From contig NZ_QAJI01000006.1 of NCBI RefSeq assembly GCF_003852495.1, forward strand, positions 46,694 through 110,693: a stretch of 64,000 nucleotides of DNA. Direction: 5' to 3'. Position numbers and translations under genes: made by a program. The DNA is from Taibaiella sp. KBW10. GTDB lineage: Bacteria > Bacteroidota > Bacteroidia > Chitinophagales > Chitinophagaceae. The notes under the pieces are model-generated. The model worked only from the letters and a program-made list of their open reading frames with translations. It was not told the DNA's origin and made no database searches. Of this stretch, positions 16,803-25,202 are shown piece by piece; position 1 is the first letter of the stretch; each line of letters starts with the position of its first letter.

Positions 16803-18932
16803 TTATTTTTTAAAGTCCAGTTGTTTGATGCCCATATTCCATAAAGTAAAGGCCCAGATGTCTGCGGCTTCTTCAATCACTTTAGAAGTAGGTTTGCCTG
16901 CGCCATGACCCGCTTTAGAATCAATCCGGATCAGGGTCGGTTTCTCACAGCTTTGGTATTCCTGTAAGGTTGCCGCAAACTTAAACGAGTGTGCCGGCAC
17001 TACGCGGTCATCATGATCGGCGGTCGTAACCATCGTTGCCGGGTAGCAGGCGTCCTTGTGTACATTATGTAAAGGAGAATACTTAATCAGGTATTCAAAC
17101 TGTTCTTTTTGATCGCTGCTGCCATACTCTACTGCCCAGCCCCAGCCAACAGTAAATTTATGATAACGCAACATGTCTAAAACGCCTACCTGCGGAATGG
17201 CTACTGCAAATAAGTCGGGGCGTTGTGTTAAACAGGCACCCACGAGAAGCCCACCGTTGGAACCACCGCGAATCGCCAGTTTTTCAGAGGAGGTATATTT
17301 TTCCTTAATCAAAAATTCAGCTCCGGAAATAAAATCATTAAATACATTCTGCTTGTTGGCCAGCATGCCGCCTTTATGCCAGTCTTCACCAAACTCGCCA
17401 CCACCGCGCAGATTGGCCAGGCAATACACCCCGCCGCTTTCCAGGAAAGGAATTAGGGCCATCGAGAAGGAAGGGGTCAGGCTGATATTAAATCCGCCAT
17501 AGGCATACAACATCGTGGGATTGGTGCCATCCAGTTTTAGTCCTTTTTTATAAGTGATAAACATGGGTACCTGCGTGCCGTCTTTTGAAGGATAGAACAC
17601 TTGTTTGGTTTCATAAGCATCCGGGTTAAAGTGTGCCTCAGATTTACGGAATAAAGTTGATTTTCCTGAAGCAATATCATAATGGAAAATGGTCGGCGGA
17701 TTGATAAACGAAGTAAAGGAGTAATAAAAATCCTTATCTTCTTTATGCGCACCGAAACCGCTTGCAGTGCCTATTCCCGGCAGGTCAATGCTGCGTTCCT
17801 TTTTTCCGTTGTAGTCATATTGGTCTACAGCCGTTACTGCATTTCTCAGGTAATTGGCAAATATTTTGCCTCCGGCAGTACCCGCACTTTCCAGCTTTTC
17901 TTTTTGTTCCGGGATAATGGTTTTCCATTGGCTTGCTTCCGGATTTTTCGGATCTAATAAGACCACTTTATAATTAGGCGCATTTAAATTGGTATTCAAT
18001 AATATTTTATCACCTACATTATCCACCACACCGGCATTAGTCGTAAAGCCTTTAACGATCGTGGTAAATCCGGTTGCATTTTTGTCTTTCAGGTCTTTTA
18101 TTTTTATTTCACTGCCATCGGTACCTTCAGAAATACCCAGAATCAGGAAACGCTCATCTTCGGTAAGGTCTGCTCCTACATAGCGTAAAGGGTTTTCTTT
18201 ATCCTCATATATCAGCTGGTCCTGGCTTTGTGGCGTACCTATTTTATGAAAGAATACTTTTTGATACTCTGTTTTTGCAGAGAACTTGGTAGCTTCATCT
18301 TTTGGTTTGGAATAGCCGCTATAGTAAAAACCTTCTTCTCCTTTCCAGGAAATGCCGGTAAATTTCACGTATTCAATCTTCTCGCTTAAGCGTTTTTTTG
18401 TTTTTACATCCAGTACATAAATCTCCTGCCAGTCGCTACCCGAAGCAGATACGGCATAAGCAAAATATTGTTCCTTTTTAGAAAAGGCTGTGGCCTGTAA
18501 AGCGACCGTCCCATCTTTAGAAAGGGTATTGGGGTCGATCAATACCTGCGGTGTTCCTTTAATGCCTTCCTGGATATACAAGACCGCCTGGTTTTGCAGC
18601 CCGTCATTTTTATAAAATGTATAGTATTTGCCATTTTTAAATGGAGCAGAATATTTTTCATAATTCCATAATTCAGTTAAGCGCTTTTGAATCGTACCAC
18701 GATAAGGAATTTTGGAAAGATAAGCATTGGTCGTCTCATTCTGTTCCTTCACCCATGCTTCGGTATCTTTAGCCGTATCGTTTTCTAACCAGCGGTAAGG
18801 ATCGGCGATAGCCGTGCCAAAATAATTGTCGGTTTGTGTCCCTTTTTTTGTTTGAGGATAAGTCATTTTTTGCGCATTGGAATCGGCCGCCATCATGAAT
18901 AAAGAGGCAAGCGGAAAAATAAATTTGATCAT
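16803..18932 (-). CDS. Prolyl oligopeptidase (S9A), exported
   Basis: 709 aa. Signal peptide (residues 1-20), N-terminal YPQTKKGTQTDNYFGT, IADPYRWLEND (S9A signature), seven-bladed propeller, then the alpha/beta-hydrolase domain: nucleophile Ser in RGGSNGGLLVGACLTQRPDLF (about 555), Asp in TADHDDRVVP and His in SKAGHGAGKP (about 680). It cleaves short peptides after proline. The signal peptide implies periplasmic action on imported peptides. A TATTTTTG -7 box lies at 18952-18959 on the minus strand. Confidence 0.93.
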   Translation of the reverse strand: MIKFIFPLASLFMMAADSNAQKMTYPQTKKGTQTDNYFGTAIADPYRWLENDTAKDTEAWVKEQNETTNAYLSKIPYRGTIQKRLTELWNYEKYSAPFKNGKYYTFYKNDGLQNQAVLYIQEGIKGTPQVLIDPNTLSKDGTVALQATAFSKKEQYFAYAVSASGSDWQEIYVLDVKTKKRLSEKIEYVKFTGISWKGEEGFYYSGYSKPKDEATKFSAKTEYQKVFFHKIGTPQSQDQLIYEDKENPLRYVGADLTEDERFLILGISEGTDGSEIKIKDLKDKNATGFTTIVKGFTTNAGVVDNVGDKILLNTNLNAPNYKVVLLDPKNPEASQWKTIIPEQKEKLESAGTAGGKIFANYLRNAVTAVDQYDYNGKKERSIDLPGIGTASGFGAHKEDKDFYYSFTSFINPPTIFHYDIASGKSTLFRKSEAHFNPDAYETKQVFYPSKDGTQVPMFITYKKGLKLDGTNPTMLYAYGGFNISLTPSFSMALIPFLESGGVYCLANLRGGGEFGEDWHKGGMLANKQNVFNDFISGAEFLIKEKYTSSEKLAIRGGSNGGLLVGACLTQRPDLFAVAIPQVGVLDMLRYHKFTVGWGWAVEYGSSDQKEQFEYLIKYSPLHNVHKDACYPATMVTTADHDDRVVPAHSFKFAATLQEYQSCEKPTLIRIDSKAGHGAGKPTSKVIEEAADIWAFTLWNMGIKQLDFKK

Positions 18933-18951
18933 ATTTTTTATTTGTGCTGTT

Positions 18952-18959
18952 CAAAAATA
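18952..18959 (-). promoter_or_regulatory. -7 box for the prolyl oligopeptidase gene
   Basis: TATTTTTG on the minus strand, 19 bp before the ATG; no TTG at the expected spacing. Confidence 0.4.
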
Positions 18960-19055
18960 AGGAATTTAGAACCATTGTAACACTTTAATCTGTATCTTCA
19001 AATTGTATTTAACAATGCTTTGCATTGATCCTTTTACTCCTTTAGACGCGCTTAT

Positions 19056-20456
19056 ATGCAGATTACTTTTCATGGTGCGGCACGCACCGTAACCGGCTCC
19101 AAACACCTCATCACATTAAATAACGGTACCAAAATCCTGCTGGACTGTGGGATGTTTCAGGGCATGGGTTCAGAGACCCTGGAGTTGAACAGCCATTTTG
19201 GATTTAACCCTGCCGAAGTAGACTATGTTATCCTTTCTCATGCCCATATCGATCATGTAGGCTTGCTACCCAAACTGGTTATCGAAGGATTTCGCGGTAA
19301 GATATTTTGTACAAAAGCCACCGCAGCCTTAGCCGAATTACTCTTAGCCGATTCTGCCCGTATACAGGAAAACGAGGCGGGTTATATTAATAAGCGACGT
19401 AAACGTCAGGGAAGGCCTTTGGTTGTGCCCTTATATACCGAAGATGATGTAGATAAAGCAATTGTGCTGATGCAGCGGATGCCTTTAGAAGATTGGTACC
19501 AAATCGATGAGCATATTAAAGTAATGCATACGGAAGCGGGACATATCATCGGCAGTACCTGCATCAACCTGCAGATTACGGAAGAGGGCATCACGAAAAA
19601 TATTACTTTTAGCGGAGATGTAGGCCGGTATGACGATGCGATCCTGGATGCGCCGTCTGTATTTCCTCAGGCCGATGTCATCCTGATGGAAAGTACTTAT
19701 GGTAATAAGATCCATAACAAGACGCAACCTTATCTGGAGCATTTCCTGGAGATGATTGTGGCCACCTGCCTGGTCAAAAAAGGCAAACTGATCATTCCTT
19801 CTTTTAGTGTAGGCCGCACACAGGAATTACTCTATGCTTTAAATACCTTGTCTTTGCAAAAAAGGCTTCCTCCTGTGGCTTATTATGTAGATAGCCCTTT
19901 GTCGGTGGAAGCGACAGAAATGACCAAACGTTTCCCTGAATTGTTTAATACATCGGTTCAGGAAGTCCTGAAAAGAGATGACGACCCATTTGGCTTTCCT
20001 GGACTCAACATGATTAAAGATGTGAATGCTTCAAAGGCATTAAACCTGCACAATGACCCTTGTGTGATTATTTCTTCTTCGGGTATGGCGGAAGCAGGAC
20101 GTATCAAACATCATATTGCCAACAATATTGAAAATTCCCGCAATACCATTATGATTGTGGGTTATTGCGAACCGCATTCTTTGGGCGGCCGATTAAAGGC
20201 CGGGCAGAAAGAGGTATCCATCTTCAGTAAAGTACATGAGGTGAATGCTACGGTTAAAGTGATCGAAAGCATGAGTGCTCATGGCGATTATAATGACCTT
20301 ACGCAATGGCTTTCCTGCCAGAATCCGGATAAGGTGGCGCAGCTGTTTTTGGTACATGGCGAATATGAGGTACAACAGGAATTCCGGGAAAGACTCCTTG
20401 ATAAAGGATTTAAAAGCGTAAATATTCCGGAACGACATCAATCATTTGATATATAA
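19056..20456 (+). CDS. Metallo-beta-lactamase-fold RNA-processing nuclease (beta-CASP family)
   Basis: 466 aa. Metal-binding motif SHAHIDHVGLLPKL (about 68-80), further ligands HTEAGHIIGS and SGDVGRYDD, then the beta-CASP insert with YYVDSPLSVEAT and SSSGMAEAGRIKHHI, and C-terminal SAHGDYNDL and LVHGE. This order is that of the YSH1/CPSF73-like group, which in bacteria are RNA endo- or exonucleases. It acts in the cytoplasm (no signal). The next gene starts only 10 bp after its stop. Confidence 0.92.
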   Translation: MQITFHGAARTVTGSKHLITLNNGTKILLDCGMFQGMGSETLELNSHFGFNPAEVDYVILSHAHIDHVGLLPKLVIEGFRGKIFCTKATAALAELLLADSARIQENEAGYINKRRKRQGRPLVVPLYTEDDVDKAIVLMQRMPLEDWYQIDEHIKVMHTEAGHIIGSTCINLQITEEGITKNITFSGDVGRYDDAILDAPSVFPQADVILMESTYGNKIHNKTQPYLEHFLEMIVATCLVKKGKLIIPSFSVGRTQELLYALNTLSLQKRLPPVAYYVDSPLSVEATEMTKRFPELFNTSVQEVLKRDDDPFGFPGLNMIKDVNASKALNLHNDPCVIISSSGMAEAGRIKHHIANNIENSRNTIMIVGYCEPHSLGGRLKAGQKEVSIFSKVHEVNATVKVIESMSAHGDYNDLTQWLSCQNPDKVAQLFLVHGEYEVQQEFRERLLDKGFKSVNIPERHQSFDI

Positions 20457-20466
20457 GCAATCTTTT

Positions 20467-21438
20467 ATGAAGCAATTATGCTTATGGCTTGCGCTTGGCT
20501 TAGGGCTTAGCGTGGGTAATAGTTATGGCCAGATAGGGAAAAAAATTGAAGGAGCTTATTCTTCTTCTCAAAGAGGAAATCCTGAAGGGAATGCAAGATT
20601 GTACATTACGGCCGACAATCATTTTGCGATCCCCTATTTTGGGGGTGTAGTGGTGGGCAAATGGCATGAAGAATCCAATGGGAAAATCCGTTTTGTGCCT
20701 AATCAGTACCCACATTCTTTTGCCGTATGGGCCTGGCACAATCCCGAACTCAAAGACAGTACTTCTTTCTATTTCAGTCAATGTCAGGAAGGCGAAAATT
20801 ATTTTGGCTATAGTGATGATACGGCTAAAACAGACTTGAAACTAATCTTTAATACCGATAATAATTGTGTAGCTTATCCGAATGTTTTGATGCAAAAAGG
20901 AGTGTCACGCTATTTGCAACTGGTGGGGAAAGAAGGCCTTGTTAACCCGCCGCTGTATACCTTTAATAACGAAAGATTATATAATAGCTTTGCGGTTTTC
21001 TACATCAGTAAAAAGTCAGAAAAAAGGCCCTTTACCGGACAATATAAGGACGGAAAGCTTATGTTTGAGCGCTATCAGAATCAGTTTGATGTGAAACATG
21101 CCTTAAAAGATGAAAGTGAAGAAAATCTATCCTTTCTAAAGGAGCTTACGAAACATTCGTCTAATGAATTACCGGATACCATATTGATTAATAACCGCTT
21201 TAACCAGTATGATATGGAACTCGTCGATACATTGAACTATACATTTGATGTAGCCAAGAATGCGTTTGTCAATTTTCTGAATTATAAAGAAGGGGAGTCC
21301 GACGAAGCTTTAGAAGACTATAATAACAGCTTATTACTTTATCCCTATAAAAAGCTGCACTGGACAGAACAAAAGCTACCGGTGGCGATTAAATTATTAC
21401 AACAGCCGATCTTTAATTTTACTTGCGAGGACCATTAA
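20467..21438 (+). CDS. Exported protein of unknown function
   Basis: 323 aa from the ATG at 20467 (MKQLCLWLALGLGLSVGNSYGQ, signal peptide); a start at 20446 would overlap the upstream gene and spoil the signal. The N-terminal 110 residues (IEGAYSSSQRGNPEGNARLYI, FAIPYFGGVVVGKW) look like a small beta barrel or lipocalin-like fold, the rest is unassigned. It lies 10 bp behind the nuclease gene and ends directly against the stop codon of the convergent gene, with no space for a terminator. Confidence 0.7.
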   Translation: MKQLCLWLALGLGLSVGNSYGQIGKKIEGAYSSSQRGNPEGNARLYITADNHFAIPYFGGVVVGKWHEESNGKIRFVPNQYPHSFAVWAWHNPELKDSTSFYFSQCQEGENYFGYSDDTAKTDLKLIFNTDNNCVAYPNVLMQKGVSRYLQLVGKEGLVNPPLYTFNNERLYNSFAVFYISKKSEKRPFTGQYKDGKLMFERYQNQFDVKHALKDESEENLSFLKELTKHSSNELPDTILINNRFNQYDMELVDTLNYTFDVAKNAFVNFLNYKEGESDEALEDYNNSLLLYPYKKLHWTEQKLPVAIKLLQQPIFNFTCEDH

Positions 21439-22215
21439 TTAAAAACGCTCTTCTACTCCCAATGCGAATAAGGCATAATCATATTTAACCGGATCGAGCG
21501 GGTCAAATTGTTGCAGCGCATACGTGAGTTCCAAGGCAGTCTGCCAGTCATTTTGTTTGCGATGTATCAGGCCCAGCCTGCGGGAAACATCACTTACATG
21601 TGTATCTAGAGGACAGATCAGTTGTGCCGGGCTTAGAAAATGCCAAAGTCCGAAATCCACAGGACTGTCCTTTCGGATCATCCACCTCAAAAACATATTC
21701 AGGCGTTTGCAGGCCGATTTTTTGGCGGGGCTTGCAATATGCTTGCGCGTACGTTCCGGGGCATCTGCTATGTCAAAAAAGGAATGGTGAAAATGAATGA
21801 GTGCAGTAGCCACATCTGCCGGCGGCTTGCCCTGCGGCATAAACGCAGTTTCCAGACTCTGCGCGGTTGTAAAATGTTGTTTGAAAAAAGCAATGCAGTG
21901 CAGCAAATCCGTTCCGTTAAAAGTACGGTGTGCAAAAGCGTATAAAGGCTTCAAATCCTGTTCTTCATGATGAAGGATAAAATCGTGAGGGGCATGATCC
22001 ATCATCTGCAGGATGCGGTTGCAATTATTGATGATCATCGTGCGGTTGCCCCAAGCTAAAATTGCGGCAAAGAATGCCGCAATTTCAATGTCTTGCTGTT
22101 TGGAAAAACGGTGCGGAACCGATACCGGATCTTTGGTGATAAAAGATGCCTGGTGATAGGTCTCAAACTTATTGTCCAGGAGTTTTTTTACCCCTTCAAA
22201 ATGTTTTTTATCCAT
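21439..22215 (-). CDS. TIGR02757 family protein
   Basis: 258 aa from the ATG at 22215 (MDKKHFEGVKKLLDNKFETYH); a second ATG at 22227, overlapping the upstream gene by 7 bp, adds four residues. Motifs DIEIAAFFAAILAWGNRTMIINNCNRIL, KRLNMFLRWMIRKD, DFGLWHFLSPAQLICPLDTH and DPVKYDYALFALG are characteristic of TIGR02757, a conserved family of unknown function with a helix-hairpin-helix base-excision-glycosylase-like fold. The DNA-related role is inference. Confidence 0.88.
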   Translation of the reverse strand: MDKKHFEGVKKLLDNKFETYHQASFITKDPVSVPHRFSKQQDIEIAAFFAAILAWGNRTMIINNCNRILQMMDHAPHDFILHHEEQDLKPLYAFAHRTFNGTDLLHCIAFFKQHFTTAQSLETAFMPQGKPPADVATALIHFHHSFFDIADAPERTRKHIASPAKKSACKRLNMFLRWMIRKDSPVDFGLWHFLSPAQLICPLDTHVSDVSRRLGLIHRKQNDWQTALELTYALQQFDPLDPVKYDYALFALGVEERF

Positions 22216-22220
22216 ATTAC

Positions 22221-22886
22221 TTACCACCAGATACCTAAGAATTTCTTACGGATTTTTACCGATTTAATGTGCTGGTCTTTATTGGGACGATCAGCCTGGT
22301 TTCTCGGTTGGTTCACTATTTTCTCTACCACATCCATGCCCTTCGTTACTTCTCCAAACACAGTATAGTTACCATCCAGAAATGGCGTACCACCTACTTT
22401 TTTGTACATCTCTTTTTGTACGTCCGGAATCTTTTTGTCATTTCTTTTCTCTATCTGCGTCAATTCTTCATCAGTATATTTCTTTCCGTCCACAATATAA
22501 AACTGACAACCTGAAGAGGCTTTCTCCGGATTGTTGTCTCTAGCTGCGGCTAAAGCACCTTTTTTGTGATAATATTCATAACGCAACTCTGCAGGGATCT
22601 TATATCCCACGTCGCCATCGCCTAACATTTCTCCGGGTTTGGCCGTTTTTGATTTCGGATCACCGGCTTGTATCATGAAATCAGGAATCACACGGTGAAA
22701 CAATACACCCTCAAAAAAGTCGGACTTAGCCAGTTTTACGAAATTTTTGGTATGTAAAGGGGTATTTTTATATAGAATGGCTTCTATAGTACCAGCATCC
22801 GTTTTGATAATCGCTTTATATTTTTGGGCAATAGCGGCTATAGAGGACAATCCTATAAAGGCGCTTAACAATAAAATACGTTTCAT
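22221..22886 (-). CDS. Exported cyclophilin-type peptidyl-prolyl isomerase
   Basis: 221 aa from the ATG at 22886 (MKRILLLSAFIGLSSIAAIAQ, signal peptide); the frame is open 19 more codons but these precede the signal. Cyclophilin core: KTDAGTIEAILYK, PLHTKNFVKLA, FFEGVLFHRVIPDFMIQAGDP (active-site Arg), GALAAARDNNPEKASSGCQFY, NYTVFGEVTKGMDVVEKI. An insertion of about 35 residues (YTDEELTQIEKR...QKEMYKKVGG) sits between the QFYIV strand and the last strand. It speeds proline isomerisation in periplasmic protein folding. Confidence 0.92.
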   Translation of the reverse strand: MKRILLLSAFIGLSSIAAIAQKYKAIIKTDAGTIEAILYKNTPLHTKNFVKLAKSDFFEGVLFHRVIPDFMIQAGDPKSKTAKPGEMLGDGDVGYKIPAELRYEYYHKKGALAAARDNNPEKASSGCQFYIVDGKKYTDEELTQIEKRNDKKIPDVQKEMYKKVGGTPFLDGNYTVFGEVTKGMDVVEKIVNQPRNQADRPNKDQHIKSVKIRKKFLGIWW

Positions 22887-22957
22887 CTGTATATGTTTTT
22901 TGAAAAAAATAATTACAAATTTAATGAGAAAAAATGACAGCACATAGCTGATTTTGT

Positions 22958-25000
22958 TTAGCTGATCTTATTCCAGTGCGGGGCATCGCTGCTCTTTTTG
23001 GTATGTAGTGCATTATATAGCATCCTGTGATTGGGATGAGAGAGTTCCGGATCGGCATGAAGCATTGCTGCCGCCGCATTTTTGGTTTCTTCTACAAGGG
23101 CAACATCCTGGATAATGTCGGCAATTTTAAAATCGAGTGCGCCGCTTTGCCGCGTCCCGTATATATCGCCGGGTCCCCGCATTTTAAGGTCTTCTTCTGC
23201 AATCAAAAAGCCGTCGTTGGTTTGGGTCATGATGCTCATGCGCTGGCGGCTCTCTTTAGAGATTTCGGTCGAGGTGAGCAAAATACAATAAGACTTCTCG
23301 CTGCCCCGACCTACACGACCACGCAATTGATGCAGTTGAGAGAGGCCAAAACGCTCTGCGCTTTCGATCAGCATAACCGAAGCATTGGGTACATTTACAC
23401 CCACTTCGATAACAGTAGTGGAGACCAGGATATGCGCCTCTCCCGAAACAAAGCGCTGCATATTGCGTTCCTTTTCATCGGCTGCCTGCTTGCCATGTAC
23501 CATAGCCACATTGTATTTAGGATCAGGAAAATGTGTTTTTACCTGTTCATAGTTTTTAAGCAGGCTTTCATATTCCAGCTTGTCGCTTTCATCGATCAGG
23601 GGATAGACAATATAAATCTGTCTTCCTTTTCCGATTTCGTATTTGATGAACTCCATCACTTTAAAACGGTTGCTGTCAAACCGGTGGATGGTGTGTATGG
23701 GTTTCCTGCCCGGAGGCAATTCGTCAATCACCGATACGTCAAGATCTCCGTAGAGTGTCATGGCGAGGGTACGGGGAATCGGGGTTGCGGTCATCACCAA
23801 TACATGAGGTGCCAAAGTGTTTTTCTGCCATAATTTGGCTCTTTGGGAAACGCCGAAACGGTGCTGCTCATCAATAACGGCAAGTCCGAGGTTGTAAAAA
23901 ACGACGGTATCTTCCACTAAAGCATGAGTACCTATAATAATGGCAATACGGCCTTCTTTTAAGTCTTCCAGAATCTTTCTGCGTTCCTTTGTCTTGACAG
24001 AACCGGTGAGTATCGCTACTTTTACCGGCATGTCTTTCAGCAGCTCGCTGATACCCTGAAAGTGCTGTTGTGCCAGAATCTCTGTAGGGGCCATCATGCA
24101 ACTCTGGTAACCATTGTCAATCGCGATCAGCATACTGAGCAGGGCCACCATGGTCTTACCGCTGCCCACATCACCCTGTACCAAACGATTCATCTGCTTG
24201 CCCTGGAGCGTATCCATCCTGATTTCCTTAATCACCCTTTTCTGGGCATTGGTCAATTCAAAAGGCAGGTGATTGCTATAAAAGTCATTAAAATAATTGC
24301 CTACAGCGCCAAACACGTAGCCCGGTTGCTGATGGTTCCGCAGGTTAGCCTTAGTAATTTTTAGCTGTGCAATAAACAGTTCTTCCCATTTAAGGCGATG
24401 GCTGGCTTGTTCAAGGCTCCGGGCATTTTGAGGGAAATGAATTTGGCTCAGTGCCTCATAGCGGCCACAGAGATTATATTGTTGCAGCAGTTCCGGAGGT
24501 AAGGTTTCATAAATATCCGAAGGATTTATTTTTTCCAGTAAAGCCTGCGTCAACTTAGCAAAGGAACGGTTATTGACACCCTTGGCCCTTAGTTTTTCTG
24601 TTACACTATATGCCGGCAGCATGGTAGGGGTAGTGGTTTGCGCTCCCGGTTTAACCAATTCCAGTTCGGGATGGGTAATGGTTGGAAAGCCATTGAAAAA
24701 ACTCAGCTTTCCAAATACACTGTAAGCCGTATTGGATTGTATATTTTTAGCAACAAAACTGATGCCCTGAAACCAAACTAGTTCTAATTGCCCGGTTTGG
24801 TCATACAGCGTTGCCGTCAGCCTCTTTTTGAAACCTGCACCATGCTCCTGCAGGTTCATGATAATCCCGCGCAACTGTACCCATTCCTGATCGGGTTGTA
24901 AGGATTTGATATGTTGCACTTGCGTGCTATCAATGTAGCGATAGGGAAAATGATGCAATAAATCAGAATAGGACGCGATGTTCAGTTCTTTACGCAACAA
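22958..25000 (-). CDS. recG: ATP-dependent DNA helicase RecG (start unresolved)
   Basis: 680 aa as opened by the TTG at 25000. OB-fold wedge domain (about 20-150), Walker A GDVGSGKTMVALLSM, DEQH in VIDEQHRFGVSQR, TATPIPRT, helicase C with VIEVGVNVPNASVMLIESAERFG and QLRGRVGRG. It remodels stalled replication forks. The conserved wedge entrance is encoded upstream of this TTG in the same frame (25057-25001: PILHTSIEFLKGVGSFKAE), but no ATG, GTG or TTG occurs there before the in-frame TAA at 25090. The true start is therefore an ATA/ATT-type codon, or there is a frameshift (an ATG in another frame is at 25086), or a sequence error. Confidence 0.9.
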   Translation of the reverse strand: MLRKELNIASYSDLLHHFPYRYIDSTQVQHIKSLQPDQEWVQLRGIIMNLQEHGAGFKKRLTATLYDQTGQLELVWFQGISFVAKNIQSNTAYSVFGKLSFFNGFPTITHPELELVKPGAQTTTPTMLPAYSVTEKLRAKGVNNRSFAKLTQALLEKINPSDIYETLPPELLQQYNLCGRYEALSQIHFPQNARSLEQASHRLKWEELFIAQLKITKANLRNHQQPGYVFGAVGNYFNDFYSNHLPFELTNAQKRVIKEIRMDTLQGKQMNRLVQGDVGSGKTMVALLSMLIAIDNGYQSCMMAPTEILAQQHFQGISELLKDMPVKVAILTGSVKTKERRKILEDLKEGRIAIIIGTHALVEDTVVFYNLGLAVIDEQHRFGVSQRAKLWQKNTLAPHVLVMTATPIPRTLAMTLYGDLDVSVIDELPPGRKPIHTIHRFDSNRFKVMEFIKYEIGKGRQIYIVYPLIDESDKLEYESLLKNYEQVKTHFPDPKYNVAMVHGKQAADEKERNMQRFVSGEAHILVSTTVIEVGVNVPNASVMLIESAERFGLSQLHQLRGRVGRGSEKSYCILLTSTEISKESRQRMSIMTQTNDGFLIAEEDLKMRGPGDIYGTRQSGALDFKIADIIQDVALVEETKNAAAAMLHADPELSHPNHRMLYNALHTKKSSDAPHWNKIS

Positions 25001-25128
25001 CTCTGCCTTAAAAGAACCGACGCCTTTTAAGAATTCAATTGAAGTGTGTAATATGGGTTCGCCGCTGTAATTGATAAGATGATCATTTTAGAAGGACGCA
25101 CAAAAATAAATAATAATTACCGTAAAGA

Positions 25129-25160
25129 CAGCAGCGGTTACCCGAAGGCAACCGCTGCTG
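25129..25160 (-). terminator. Terminator after the TonB receptor gene
   Basis: 14-bp stem with one mismatch (CAGCAGCGGTTACC / GGCAACCGCTGCTG), CGAA loop, 43 bp after the receptor stop codon on the minus strand. Confidence 0.65.
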
Positions 25161-25202
25161 CATAAAAAGAGTAAAAAGGATAATTTTATCTTTCGGTCTA
25201 TC

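Noticed and set aside
23027..23833. 268-codon open frame on the plus strand
   Set aside because: It is antisense to the conserved helicase core of recG, has no family features and contains low-plausibility residue runs.
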